Of a stretch of DNA of 64,000 nucleotides, positions 43,213 to 53,153 are shown piece by piece. Made by a program: the position numbers and the translations under genes. Under the pieces are notes generated by a model. The model worked only from the letters and a program-made list of their open reading frames with translations, had not been told where the DNA came from and searched no databases. The first letter of the stretch is position 1; each line of letters starts with the position of its first letter. Origin of the DNA: CAIKZJ01 sp041675325 (GTDB lineage: Bacteria > Bacteroidota > Ignavibacteria > Tepidaquicellales > Tepidaquicellaceae); NCBI GenBank assembly GCA_041675325.1, contig JBAYUG010000006.1, positions 4,650-68,649 on the forward strand, in the 5' to 3' direction.

Positions 43213-44562
43213 TTATTTAACAAGCATCATTCTCTTTGTTTCCGAGAATCCGTTTGTGTTTAGTCTGTAGAAATACATTCCGCTGTTTAGCTTTGAAGCA
43301 TCAAACGTCACTTCATAAGTTCCTGCACTCATATCTTCACTAATAAGTGTCTCAACTTCCTTACCGATTGTATTGTAAACTTTCAAAGTAACGTTCCCTG
43401 ATTTCGGCAAAGAAAACTTTATCATCGTTGAAGGATTGAATGGATTTGGATAGTTCTGTGACAAACTGAATTCTGCCGGTACATTGCTGTTTATAGGTGT
43501 AATTCCAGTCGGGATTGAATATTTCATGAATCCGCCGATACCACCCGTTGCACCAAGACCTGCAAAGCCAACGTTGGCTGAAAGGAATTGAATATGCTGC
43601 ACCTGACCTGACGTAGCTTCTGTAGGTAAAGGTTCTCTTATCCATGAAACTCCAAGGTTTGTCGTTCTGAACATTCTGGTCGTATCACCGGCAACTGTTA
43701 CCCTGATGGCGTTTGAACCGTCTTTTAATGCATTCATGTTTATTACGGCAACCGTTCCCGCAGTCCATGGAGGTGTTACTGTTGTGAAAGTAGCACCGCC
43801 GTCAGTAGTTTTTCTTAAATCACCGCCGCTAGAACCAACCATTCCGTTGGTTGGGTTTACAAATCCAACTGCCTGATAGTAGCATCCGGTTGATCCGCCC
43901 GTACCTGTAACAACTGCGTTTGACCATGTTCCGTAATACCCTGTCGAAGTTCTGTAAACTTTGGCATTTGGTGCACTTGCTATTGTGTTAGCTGAACCAA
44001 TCCAAATATGAGATGAATCTGTCCAGTCCCATGCATTTATAACACCGAATTCATTTGATGCAATAGGTGCTGTAGGTGCAAGATTCCATGTATTTCCACC
44101 GTCAGTAGTAATTCTGAACTGATATGGAGCTCCATTACCTGTCGGGTCACCTGAATAGATTCCATAGTTTGCATTAAACATGTGAACACCGTTACTGAAT
44201 GAACCTGATACTGTTAGAACGCTTGTCCAGTTATTACCGCCGTTAGTAGTCTTGAAAAGCGAACCGTTTGTATTACCAACTAAAGCTGTAGTCGTATCAA
44301 ATGCAAATATACCATAACCATTAACCGCAGGTAAACCACCGTTTCTTAAAAGCCAGTTTACACCGCCGTTTGTTGATTTATACACTCTTGCCGCTCCGCC
44401 CGAGGCATCGCAAACAACCCATATAGTATTTGCATCCGGTACAGTGATAGAATTTACCGGTGGATTTGGCGGCAGCAAGTTACTAACGAATGACCATTGT
44501 GCTGTCTGAGCAAAAGCTGATACTGTTACTAATAATAACAGAATTGAAAAGATCTTTTTCAT
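43213..44562 (-). CDS. Secreted YCF48/BNR-repeat protein with T9SS sorting domain
   Basis: 449 residues. A signal peptide (cut after SAFAQ, about 19) is followed by beta-propeller repeats with K-S-T-N-G-G-V-N-W, K-T-T-N-G-G-N-N-W, T-T-D-G-G-N-T-W and similar units spaced 50-60 residues, then a T9SS type A domain from NYPNPFNPST to KRMMLVK. It resembles the protein at the left edge of the window in design. Ligand unknown. Bounded by terminators, so likely monocistronic. Confidence 0.92.
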   Translation of the reverse strand: MKKIFSILLLLVTVSAFAQTAQWSFVSNLLPPNPPVNSITVPDANTIWVVCDASGGAARVYKSTNGGVNWLLRNGGLPAVNGYGIFAFDTTTALVGNTNGSLFKTTNGGNNWTSVLTVSGSFSNGVHMFNANYGIYSGDPTGNGAPYQFRITTDGGNTWNLAPTAPIASNEFGVINAWDWTDSSHIWIGSANTIASAPNAKVYRTSTGYYGTWSNAVVTGTGGSTGCYYQAVGFVNPTNGMVGSSGGDLRKTTDGGATFTTVTPPWTAGTVAVINMNALKDGSNAIRVTVAGDTTRMFRTTNLGVSWIREPLPTEATSGQVQHIQFLSANVGFAGLGATGGIGGFMKYSIPTGITPINSNVPAEFSLSQNYPNPFNPSTMIKFSLPKSGNVTLKVYNTIGKEVETLISEDMSAGTYEVTFDASKLNSGMYFYRLNTNGFSETKRMMLVK

Positions 44563-44651
44563 TTTTTCTCCAGTTTATTTTTAAAGTTTTGTGATTTATA
44601 TTAATTAATAAGATAAAAAGATATTACTAAATATTAAATAGTAAAGCGATT

Positions 44652-46136
44652 CTAATTTATCACTGTTTCTTTGCCATAATTGCCCAAAGCTACCTCATAA
44701 GCAGTCATGTAACCGAGCCTGCTTATATTCTCAAATACCGCAGGGTTCAAAGTCTCGGGTTTATCGCTCTGTAAATGAAGATGTGTGTAACTAAAATATG
44801 AAACAAAGTACAGACACGGAATCCCTTTCTTGTGAAACGGCTCCGCATCAGCCCCGCCGCCATTCCAGGTCCTCGATATCATGGTATTAGTATTCACTGA
44901 ATCTATTGAATTAGTTATCTGCCAGAGTATCGGTGAGCTTTTACCATTTCCAATCTGTATGCTGTCCCCATGTCCGATACAGTCGTTATTAAACATAGCC
45001 ACTGTTTTTTCGAGAGGCACTAAAGGATTATTCGCATAATAATTCGCACCGTTTAATCCCGATTCTTCATTTGAAAACAGTATAAACAGTATTGACCTCT
45101 TTGGTTTTACTCCCGATCCCACGAATGCTCTTGCTATTTCAAGCACTGAAGCAGAACCCGATGCGTTATCGTTAGCTCCGGGGAAGTATATTTCACTTGC
45201 CTGTCCGCCTGCATGATCAAGGTGTGCACCGATTACTAAATATTCATTCTTTAGTTTATCATCGCTGCCTTCGAGAAGACCGGCGACATTCATAGTTTTT
45301 CTCGCTTTATCGTATTTTGCATTCACTTCAAGATAAACTTTCTGAGTAGTAATAAATGATACTGGCTTTTTGCTTTCATCAATTTGTGTCTGAATGTCTT
45401 TTAAGTTCTTTCCATTAGCTGCGAGTAACTGGTCTATTACAGTAATGTCAGCGTGTATCATTGGAAAGTTTTCAAGATGCTCGCCCTCACCGTCCATGAC
45501 ACTGCCTATAGGTTTCTGCGGATATTTGTCATTTGGCTTTGAAACGAATATTACACCTAAAGCCCCATTATCCTGAGCAATCTTTGCCCTGTACCTTAAT
45601 GATTGATTCCAATTGTTTTCTCCATGCTGCCAGCTAGGAGTTTGTTTAAACATTATTGCAATCTTTCCCTTTACATCTGTATTTTCATACTCATCAAAGT
45701 CGTATGTCTTTTCTGAAAATCCGTATCCCACGAATACCACTTCAGCATTTATATTGCCCGAACCTGTAAACCCTCTGCAGACAAAATCGTCACCCAGTTT
45801 ATAATTAATAAGTGAGCCTTCCTTATTCACCATAGCAAATTTGCAGGGTGCAATTATTTCGTTGTACTCAACATTAAAGTTCTGAAAGTATCCTTCGTCT
45901 CCAATCGGTTTTAGTCCGAGTTTCTTGAACTCATCTGCCATGAAAGACGCAGCTTTGTAATATCCTTCACTGCCGCCGAGCCGTCCGTTTAATTCCGGTG
46001 AAGCAAGATATTCAACCGTTTTAATAAGGTTCTCGAATTTAATCCTTTCAACTCCTGCATATTTTACTTCAGGTTTATCATTAAACCCAAAATAAACGAA
46101 CGAAGCAAGTAATATTACCAATAATAATCTTTTCAT
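44652..46136 (-). CDS. M28 family metallopeptidase with PA domain
   Basis: 494 residues. A signal peptide (about 1-20), an N-terminal region, a PA (protease-associated) insert around residues 100-210 (GKIAIMFKQTPSW...), and the M28 zinc catalytic domain. Metal-ligand segments IGAHLDHAGG (His, about 302), PGANDNASGSASVLEIA (Asp, about 321), FSNEESGLNGA (Glu-Glu, about 353) and NNDCIGHGD are present. It is probably an exported aminopeptidase. It lies 9 bp after the thioredoxin-like gene. Confidence 0.92.
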   Translation of the reverse strand: MKRLLLVILLASFVYFGFNDKPEVKYAGVERIKFENLIKTVEYLASPELNGRLGGSEGYYKAASFMADEFKKLGLKPIGDEGYFQNFNVEYNEIIAPCKFAMVNKEGSLINYKLGDDFVCRGFTGSGNINAEVVFVGYGFSEKTYDFDEYENTDVKGKIAIMFKQTPSWQHGENNWNQSLRYRAKIAQDNGALGVIFVSKPNDKYPQKPIGSVMDGEGEHLENFPMIHADITVIDQLLAANGKNLKDIQTQIDESKKPVSFITTQKVYLEVNAKYDKARKTMNVAGLLEGSDDKLKNEYLVIGAHLDHAGGQASEIYFPGANDNASGSASVLEIARAFVGSGVKPKRSILFILFSNEESGLNGANYYANNPLVPLEKTVAMFNNDCIGHGDSIQIGNGKSSPILWQITNSIDSVNTNTMISRTWNGGGADAEPFHKKGIPCLYFVSYFSYTHLHLQSDKPETLNPAVFENISRLGYMTAYEVALGNYGKETVIN

Positions 46137-46145
46137 GTTGTAAAT

Positions 46146-46649
46146 TTATTCTGTAGTTATCTTTAAAAAATCCTTCTCAAGTCCCTGCTTTGGACTTTCA
46201 ATAATCCTGCCGATTTCTTTTCCGTCCCTGTAGAATATAAATGTTGGTACAAGTTTTATATCAAGGTCTTTCACTTCATCGGCAATTCCCTGCCTTTGCC
46301 TGTCAACGCATATAAGCTTGAGGTTTGCTACCGGAAAGCTAAGCGAATCAAGTATCTTTAGAAATGGCGGTACAAACTCCTTGCTGTCGCCGCACCAAGT
46401 TCCAAGCACAATTGTAATGTTCAGGTTTGAGAAATCCCTGTTTACATTATCAAGTGTTCTCTGATCAAGCTTGTGTATATCATAACTCTTATTAAACCAT
46501 TCACCGAATGTTTCCTCAGTCAGCAATGATCGAGTAATCGTACCGACCAGCATCGGAACGTTCTTTTTCTCATCAGTAGTTAACTTATAATCTTGTGAAA
46601 ACAACATATTGGAAGTTATCATTAAAACAAAAATAATAAGATGTTTCAT
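46146..46649 (-). CDS. Thioredoxin-fold exported protein with a CGDS active site
   Basis: 167 residues with a signal peptide (about 1-19, LFSQD). A thioredoxin-like fold follows with TWCGDSKEFVPPFLKIL; the usual CxxC is Cys86-Gly-Asp-Ser89, so it has only one catalytic-position cysteine and cannot act as a standard dithiol reductant. The cis-Pro loop VPTFIFYRDGKEIGR is conserved. Possible roles are disulfide isomerisation, monothiol chemistry or binding. 9 bp before the M28 peptidase gene. Confidence 0.87.
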   Translation of the reverse strand: MKHLIIFVLMITSNMLFSQDYKLTTDEKKNVPMLVGTITRSLLTEETFGEWFNKSYDIHKLDQRTLDNVNRDFSNLNITIVLGTWCGDSKEFVPPFLKILDSLSFPVANLKLICVDRQRQGIADEVKDLDIKLVPTFIFYRDGKEIGRIIESPKQGLEKDFLKITTE

Positions 46650-46729
46650 GTTCAGTTCTATTGTTTATTCAAAATATAACGATTTAATCTTTATTACAAT
46701 TCTGATTGTTTGTGTAAACTAAAGCAAAA

Positions 46730-46757
46730 AAGGTGCAAAATTTTATTTCTGCACCTT
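46730..46757 (-). terminator. Terminator after the CxxCH T9SS gene
   Basis: AAGGTGCA / TGCACCTT stem with a 12-nt A+T-rich loop; on the minus strand a T run follows. Ends the 46781-47560 transcript. Confidence 0.8.
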
Positions 46758-46780
46758 CCAGATAAACTCATAACATTTAT

Positions 46781-47560
46781 TTATTTTATTAAGCTCATTT
46801 TCCTTACTTCAGTAAAATCGCCTGCCTGTATCCTGTAATAATAAATTCCTGTCGGATATAACGTTGCATCAAAAGTCGTGAAATAATTGCCCGATGCCTG
46901 ATATTCATTCACAAGTGTCGCAACTTCCTTACCAAGCAAATCAAAAACTTTAACGCTCACATTTGTTGCGTTTGCAACTCCGTAGTTAATCTTTGTAACA
47001 GGATTAAACGGGTTCGGAAAGTTTTGAGACAAATAAAATTTAACAGGTATTTCATTATTTACAATTCCTGTTGCAAGTTTCACAATTACACCCTTATTCG
47101 GTGCCCAGTTGTAAATACCCGTATGTCCTCTGTCAACCGTTGCATATAATGTATCTGTACCTGCTGAAACAGGTGCAGTATAGCTGAATGTTAAAACTTT
47201 GGGATTTACCCATGTTATTCCAGAACTCTGAACCAGTTCATTACTCATAAGAACTAATCCCTGCCCTGAAATCGCCGTTAATGTACCCGTTTTTGCAGCA
47301 ATATCGACTCCATACTTACCGCTTCCACCTGTAGTTGTTAAGGTTAAAGTAAAAGTATAAGTCTGTCCTGCAGTAACTGTGTCGAGTCCGGTAATTACTC
47401 CGGTAATTGAAGTACCCTGTGCATGACAACCTCCGCAGCCTGCAGTAGATGTTTTCTTTGTCCTACCGGCAATTCCTCCAGGATATGCATGTAAATCAGA
47501 AACAATAAAGGAAAAAACTGTTAGTAAGACAGCAATTGAAAATACGATGTTCTTTTTCAT
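46781..47560 (-). CDS. Secreted choice-of-anchor V-like protein with CxxCH motif and T9SS domain
   Basis: 259 residues. A signal peptide (cut about residue 26, DLHAYP) is followed by GGIAGRTKKTSTAGCGGCHAQG: a Cys-x-x-Cys-His motif (about 42-46) that could bind a c-type haem. A beta-sandwich domain (about 50-165, Reeler/choice-of-anchor V-like) comes next, and a T9SS type A domain (from NFPNPFNPVT to RKMSLIK) ends it. The choice-of-anchor V family commonly carries this haem motif. A single-haem, surface-exposed electron carrier is possible but unproven. Confidence 0.87.
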   Translation of the reverse strand: MKKNIVFSIAVLLTVFSFIVSDLHAYPGGIAGRTKKTSTAGCGGCHAQGTSITGVITGLDTVTAGQTYTFTLTLTTTGGSGKYGVDIAAKTGTLTAISGQGLVLMSNELVQSSGITWVNPKVLTFSYTAPVSAGTDTLYATVDRGHTGIYNWAPNKGVIVKLATGIVNNEIPVKFYLSQNFPNPFNPVTKINYGVANATNVSVKVFDLLGKEVATLVNEYQASGNYFTTFDATLYPTGIYYYRIQAGDFTEVRKMSLIK

Positions 47561-47682
47561 GCTTGGTTTATATTATTTAAATTGTTAATAAAAACAATGT
47601 GTGTATTAATTACACTTTCTAATCTATAATATATAATATTCACCAATTATTAAACAGAGAAACAATGATATTTTTAATAATG

Positions 47683-50037
47683 TTAGAAGAAACTAAGATA
47701 GAATATAAAGTTGCTCCCCTGCTTGAAATTATTAACTCTCCAGCCAAAGTTTAAACGTACTACATCCAGTACGTTAGCAAGTGCAAAGCCTGCTTCCATA
47801 AATGTGCCGTCAGTACTTTTCACAAAATCGTTAAGCAGCATCTTCTTAGCATCATCGGATATCAAACTTTGTCCTGCATTAAAGAATAGTATTAAATCAA
47901 TTGTGTTTAACAATGGTATGCTCCTCGGAAAGAATTTCCCGAAATTGTTCTCTACATTAAAGTATGCGAGTTGTGTTCCTGCAAATTCATTGTAATCCAT
48001 CGCAGCAAAGGTCATGGCATCATCAACGGACTTAAACACATCAAAGTATAATAAATCCTGATAAGGAACAGATCCGTTCATGAATTTCAATCCCATCTTA
48101 TAAGTTGGCCGTATCCTTGAAGAGAATTTATTCGAACCGTAAATCTCAATGCTGTATTTTCTGTTATCAAAAGTACTGTTCAGTAAATCTTTAGAAGCAT
48201 TTTCATAAGACATTGTTATATAAGGGAAATTAGTAATCCTGAACCTTGTGAAATCACCGTCGCCCCAGTCAATAGCCCGGTAACTGTTAGGGTCAATTCT
48301 CAGAAAAAGGCTGAGTGATCGCCTTAAGTCATTGTTTATTACGGGTTGTATTGAATAATTATTGGGTCGCTTTATGATGCTGTAATCAGTATTAACGGTA
48401 GCAGAAGTTCTTTCGGATTGATAATATCCAAGTCCTAAAGCAATCTGAGGAATTATTCCTTTGATAACATTTGCGTTGAATCCCAGATAATTATAATATG
48501 CGTACCTGTCTTTCTTCGTACCAAGCGTATAAAGTATGTTTAATAAATCGTCCATCATCCCCCTTTTCATAAATGGTGAGAAAAGATAACTGCCGCCCGA
48601 AACATTTACTCGAAGACTCCTGTCTTTTAAAAGCTGCGTTGATAAATCAAATTTAACTTTTGCTTTCTTGTCATCAAAGCCGTATCCGTAATACAGGGAA
48701 GAGTTCACTCTTCCGAAATCTTTTGCATAATTAAGCTTCAGTCCGAGCTGATGCCCGGAAACGCTGTTAAATTTGTAAGTTTCAAGCAAGTCAAGATTGA
48801 AATTCTTACTGAAACTTAGTCCCGTAATCCCTAAAGAAATTTCCGGTTTATCTTTAATGGATTTTTCTATTACTTTATATGCAGCTTTTTCATCGGATGT
48901 ATTCTTTATCAGTTGATTTTTACTCCAGTATGCTGAGTCTTTCTTTGCTTCTTTCTCTACTTTGACTATGACATCATCCCAGATATCGGGTGGAGCTTTT
49001 TCGTTAAGCCTGTAATCTGAAATAATTGTAAAGACGTCTATCTTGATTTTTACAAGTCCTGCAAACCTGCCGTCACCGAATATTTCAACATCTGTAGGCA
49101 TCCAGAAATTTTTCTTTTCCTTGTCTGACTCCTGCGAGAATTTTTGTTTGAAAGCCAGTTTATTGATACCTTTTACAACCTCACTATTTGTTTCGAGGTC
49201 AACTTTTATAAGAGCAAAGAGACTGTCAATAACATATATATTACCGAGGAACTGCGGCAGCAGCGACGAAGTGTTAATAACGTTTATCTTAAATACCGTT
49301 GTAGAGTCTATTGATGTCGTACCAATCAGTTTATACTCATAGTGGTTAAAAGCATCGTCCGCTATCGGTCCAGGAATTTTATTGTCGCCGAGGTCTATTG
49401 TCTCATCGTAGAAATTTACTATTAATGGGATTGCAAATCCACGAGATATATTAGCTGTCTCGCGTTTTGCTTTTACTATCTGCTTTTCTTCGTCAGGTTT
49501 CCTGAAATATCCGACAGTCTCGGATTCAAGTATTCCTACTATATTCATTCCTGATGAATCTTTCTTCAAAGACGGGTCATTATAAAGGTTTAAGTTAGAC
49601 CTTGCTACAAACTTGGAATACGCATCGTAACTGTACTCATTTAAGTCTCTTTTAAATGTCTGTTTGTATTTAATTGCCCTGCGAATGATTTCATAAGCGG
49701 GATCTTCTCCTGCGACTTCAATAACATCTGTAAATATGTCCGTTGGATTAAGAAAAATGTTTCTTTCTGTACTTCCGCCTTCGACAAAATAGGATGAGGT
49801 GTCAGTAAAATATCCTATGTACGAAGTAACTATATTATACGAACCGTCTTTAACGTTTAGAATAAACTCGCCTTTGTCGTCCGCTGTAGTCCCGGAACCT
49901 GTTTCGAGGACTTTGATCGTAGCAAAACTAAGTGGTTTATTCGTTTTTGAATCGAGTATTCTACCGGTAATTCTGTAATTCTGTGAATGCACACATGCTG
50001 CAAACAACAGAATTATGACAAGTAATTTATACTTCAT
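47683..50037 (-). CDS. DUF5686 outer-membrane protein with carboxypeptidase-like regulatory domain
   Basis: 784 residues. A signal peptide (VHSQN, about 19) is followed by a CarboxypepD_reg-like beta-sandwich (about 22-105, with ITGRILDSKTNKPLSFATIKVLETGSGTTADDKGEF), a DUF5686 region (about 110-350), and a long beta-barrel-like C-terminal half ending in aromatic FIFYLSFF. Such proteins sit in the outer membrane of Bacteroidota-like bacteria and are often linked to T9SS or surface assembly. The 3' end of rsmG overlaps the start by 4 bp. Confidence 0.9.
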   Translation of the reverse strand: MKYKLLVIILLFAACVHSQNYRITGRILDSKTNKPLSFATIKVLETGSGTTADDKGEFILNVKDGSYNIVTSYIGYFTDTSSYFVEGGSTERNIFLNPTDIFTDVIEVAGEDPAYEIIRRAIKYKQTFKRDLNEYSYDAYSKFVARSNLNLYNDPSLKKDSSGMNIVGILESETVGYFRKPDEEKQIVKAKRETANISRGFAIPLIVNFYDETIDLGDNKIPGPIADDAFNHYEYKLIGTTSIDSTTVFKINVINTSSLLPQFLGNIYVIDSLFALIKVDLETNSEVVKGINKLAFKQKFSQESDKEKKNFWMPTDVEIFGDGRFAGLVKIKIDVFTIISDYRLNEKAPPDIWDDVIVKVEKEAKKDSAYWSKNQLIKNTSDEKAAYKVIEKSIKDKPEISLGITGLSFSKNFNLDLLETYKFNSVSGHQLGLKLNYAKDFGRVNSSLYYGYGFDDKKAKVKFDLSTQLLKDRSLRVNVSGGSYLFSPFMKRGMMDDLLNILYTLGTKKDRYAYYNYLGFNANVIKGIIPQIALGLGYYQSERTSATVNTDYSIIKRPNNYSIQPVINNDLRRSLSLFLRIDPNSYRAIDWGDGDFTRFRITNFPYITMSYENASKDLLNSTFDNRKYSIEIYGSNKFSSRIRPTYKMGLKFMNGSVPYQDLLYFDVFKSVDDAMTFAAMDYNEFAGTQLAYFNVENNFGKFFPRSIPLLNTIDLILFFNAGQSLISDDAKKMLLNDFVKSTDGTFMEAGFALANVLDVVRLNFGWRVNNFKQGSNFIFYLSFF

Positions 50038-50684
50038 ATAACAATCTGTTTGGTTTTTATTAATATGATTTTTTTGCCCTCAATGTTGTATTCTTTGGGA
50101 AAAATATATTCTAACATCTCAGTTTCTACATTATTATTACGTTTTGTTAAATCCCTGATTTCATCAGACATGTCGCCCCCCTTAATGCAGATAAACAATC
50201 CACTCTTATTTAACAAATCCTTACCCCATTTATACAGGTCGGAAAGATGGGCAACTGATTTCGAGACTATGTAGTCATAAGCACTGAAATGATTCTTATT
50301 TTCCTTCAATTCCTCTGCCCTGCAGCAGACTGCTTCCGAATCTTTCAAATTCATGGTTTTAATAATATCATCAACGACGTTTATCTTTTTCTGAATGGAG
50401 TCACAGAGAGTAAGATTTATTTCAGGATACAATATCTTGAGTGGAATTCCGGGGAAACCCCCGCCGGTACCTATATCCAGAACTTTGGCTTTCGGTTTTA
50501 TATCATATTTTGTAAGGAAGAAAACCGAGTTTAATACGATGTTCTCGATCGAAGTATTCTTTCGGGATATTACATTTACTTTCGAATTCCATTTAAGTAC
50601 AAGTGTATTGTACAGGCAAATTTCTTTGTATTTCTGTTCGTCTGCTAATTTATACTCATCAAGAAACTTCTTCAGCAATATCAT
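50034..50684 (-). CDS. rsmG: 16S rRNA (guanine527-N7)-methyltransferase
   Basis: 216 residues from ATG 50684; the longer frame to 50738 adds a hydrophobic stretch not found in the family. The SAM-binding VLDIGTGGGFPGIPLKILYPE (about 72-92) is the RsmG signature, with KWNSKVNVISRK before it. Methylates G527 of 16S rRNA; loss gives low-level streptomycin resistance in other bacteria. It overlaps the DUF5686 gene start by 4 bp. Confidence 0.93.
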   Translation of the reverse strand: MILLKKFLDEYKLADEQKYKEICLYNTLVLKWNSKVNVISRKNTSIENIVLNSVFFLTKYDIKPKAKVLDIGTGGGFPGIPLKILYPEINLTLCDSIQKKINVVDDIIKTMNLKDSEAVCCRAEELKENKNHFSAYDYIVSKSVAHLSDLYKWGKDLLNKSGLFICIKGGDMSDEIRDLTKRNNNVETEMLEYIFPKEYNIEGKKIILIKTKQIVI

Positions 50685-50739
50685 TACATAAATTATACAC
50701 TGTACTGCAATTATAAAAGGAAATAGTACGGTTAACAAA

Positions 50740-50760
50740 AAACCCCGCAGAGCGGGGTTT
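50740..50760 (-). terminator. Rho-independent terminator after hppA
   Basis: AAACCCCGC-AGA-GCGGGGTTT: a strong 9-bp stem followed by a T run on the minus strand, 25 bp beyond the pyrophosphatase stop. Confidence 0.95.
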
Positions 50761-50785
50761 GGTTATAAATATTGAATAACTTATT

Positions 50786-52966
50786 TTAAATAAACAGAGG
50801 AGCTAATACAAGTGTTACAGTTGATAAGAGTTTTATAAGAACGTGCAATGAGGGTCCTGCTGTATCCTTGAACGGATCACCGACAGTATCACCTACGACA
50901 CCTGCCTTATGCTTTTCTGAACCTTTACCCATATTGTTTGCAAGGTCTCTTGGTTCAAGCTCAATGAACTTCTTTGCATTATCCCATGCACCTCCCGCAT
51001 TGTTCAGGAAGAGTGCGACGATAACACCGACGATAGTACCAACAAGAAGCATTGCTGCAACGACCTCTGCACCTGTTGCTTTAAATACAACAGGATCCAT
51101 ATTATGGAGCCACTTGAAAATAAGTCCAACAAGTACCGGAGTAAGAACAACGAGCAATCCCGGCTTTACCATTTCCCTTAGAGCTGCCTTAGTAACAAGG
51201 TCAACGCACTCACCGTAGTTTGGTTTTGAAGTACCTGCAAGAATACCCGGATCGCGTTTAAACTGGTCGCGAACATTCTGAATAATTGCCTGAGCTGCTC
51301 TTCCAACTGCTTTAATAGCCCATGCAGAAAACAGAAACACAAGCATGGCACCCATCAGAGCACCAACGAATACAGGAGGCTGCGAAATATCAACTCCGGG
51401 GAAAGTATAGTCATGACTGTATTCTTTTATTTCAACTATGAAAGCCTGAAAGAGTAAGAATGCTGCAAGTGCGGCTGAACCGACTGCATATCCTTTTGTT
51501 AAAGCTTTGGTAGTATTACCTACTGCATCAAGCCTATCGGTCTTTACCCTGATTTCTTCAGGCTGCTGTGACATTTCAACAATACCTCCAGCATTATCAG
51601 TAATAGGTCCGAAGGTATCCATAGCAAGAACGTAAGCTGCGGGTCCGAGCATTCCCATCGTTGCTACTGCTGTTGCGAAGAAACCACCATTTTCTAATCC
51701 GCTTGATACACCAAGTGCATAGGATGAGATGATAGCGACTGATATTACGATAGCAGGATAAGCAACGCATTCAAGACCTACGGCAATACCTGAAATAATG
51801 TTAGTTGCAGGACCTGTTTTCGATGCCTCGGCAATTGACTGCACAGGGCTATATTTATATTCTGTATAATATTGTGTTATCCATAAGAATAAAACCGATG
51901 TTAAAATACCAATAATTCCGCATAGTAAGAAATGCCACCATGCATTTGGGGCTGCTGAAGCAACGACACCGGTACCGAACACCCAGTATGAAGCTATTGC
52001 AAAACCAACCATTGCCAGAAATGATGTTATATAATAACCTCTATTAAGAGCATCCATCGGGTCTTTGTCTTCTTTTGTTTTTACTGACATAATACCGATA
52101 ACGGAAGATATTAATCCGAAAGCACGTGCAATCAGAGGGAATAAAATAACCAGCAGCAATATTTCGGGATTATTTCCGAACATAGCAGAATTAGCGTTAT
52201 AAAGCATAGCTGCAAGAATCATGGCTCCTATATTTTCGGCTGCTGTTGATTCGAAAAGGTCAGCACCACGTCCCGCGCAGTCACCGACATTATCACCGAC
52301 GAGGTCTGCAATAACAGCAGGGTTTCTCGGGTCATCTTCAGGAATACCAGCTTCAACTTTACCAACAAGGTCAGCACCAACGTCAGCAGCTTTAGTATAT
52401 ATACCGCCGCCAAGCTGTGCAAAGAGTGCTACGAAACTTGCTCCGAAACCGTAACCGGCAATATAAAGCGGAATCTTACCGGATTCTAATCCACCTAAAT
52501 AAAGAGCAATCGTAAATAATCCTACTACGCCTAACAAAGATAAAGCAACGATAAAGAGACCAGAAACAGCTCCTGCTCTTAATGCAGTTTGAAGAGCTCC
52601 GTTCATTGATGTCATAGCTGCTGCTGCAGTGCGGATGTTTGCTCTGATTGCAATCCACATTCCTATATATCCGGATACGACCGAGCTTAATGCTCCGAGT
52701 ATGAAGGATAAGGAAGCCCATAAAGCCAGTTCAGGTTTCTGGAAAGTGTACAACAAGTAAACAAGAAGGGTTGTGACGAGAGCAAGCCAGAGTATTGTCT
52801 TATTCTGTCTTCTAAGAAATGCTTCTGCACCCTCTTTGATAGCATTGGAAATCTCCTGCATTTTTGCAGTTCCTGTATCACGCTTCATGACATTCTTAAT
52901 AAGATAAACAGCGAATGCCATAGCAAAAATACTAACGCCAAAAATTAGTAGTAATTCTTGTGACAT
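50786..52966 (-). CDS. hppA: Membrane-bound proton-pumping pyrophosphatase
   Basis: 726 residues with about 16 membrane helices. Couples pyrophosphate hydrolysis to ion export. The catalytic segment DVGADLVGKVEAGIPEDDPRNPAVIADLVGDNVGD is present in the first half. In the K+-site segment DAVGNTTKALTKGYA, the Lys and Thr are those of K+-independent H+ pumps, where K+-dependent forms have Ala at both. This predicts a K+-independent H+-pump, not a Na+-pump. Ends at a strong terminator. Confidence 0.95.
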   Translation of the reverse strand: MSQELLLIFGVSIFAMAFAVYLIKNVMKRDTGTAKMQEISNAIKEGAEAFLRRQNKTILWLALVTTLLVYLLYTFQKPELALWASLSFILGALSSVVSGYIGMWIAIRANIRTAAAAMTSMNGALQTALRAGAVSGLFIVALSLLGVVGLFTIALYLGGLESGKIPLYIAGYGFGASFVALFAQLGGGIYTKAADVGADLVGKVEAGIPEDDPRNPAVIADLVGDNVGDCAGRGADLFESTAAENIGAMILAAMLYNANSAMFGNNPEILLLVILFPLIARAFGLISSVIGIMSVKTKEDKDPMDALNRGYYITSFLAMVGFAIASYWVFGTGVVASAAPNAWWHFLLCGIIGILTSVLFLWITQYYTEYKYSPVQSIAEASKTGPATNIISGIAVGLECVAYPAIVISVAIISSYALGVSSGLENGGFFATAVATMGMLGPAAYVLAMDTFGPITDNAGGIVEMSQQPEEIRVKTDRLDAVGNTTKALTKGYAVGSAALAAFLLFQAFIVEIKEYSHDYTFPGVDISQPPVFVGALMGAMLVFLFSAWAIKAVGRAAQAIIQNVRDQFKRDPGILAGTSKPNYGECVDLVTKAALREMVKPGLLVVLTPVLVGLIFKWLHNMDPVVFKATGAEVVAAMLLVGTIVGVIVALFLNNAGGAWDNAKKFIELEPRDLANNMGKGSEKHKAGVVGDTVGDPFKDTAGPSLHVLIKLLSTVTLVLAPLFI

Positions 52967-53153
52967 GATTTTTAATTTAGTTTATAAATATATAAAATTG
53001 ATTCTTTATTCGCTTAAGATTATTATTTTACAGTGCTTACACCCAGTAAAATTCCGTAAATGTAATTAAATAATATGAATAAAGAAAATATAAAAGGAAG
53101 TAGAAATGCAAGATTTTGCGGAAGTCCAATTAGATTTTAAAAAATATCCGTGT

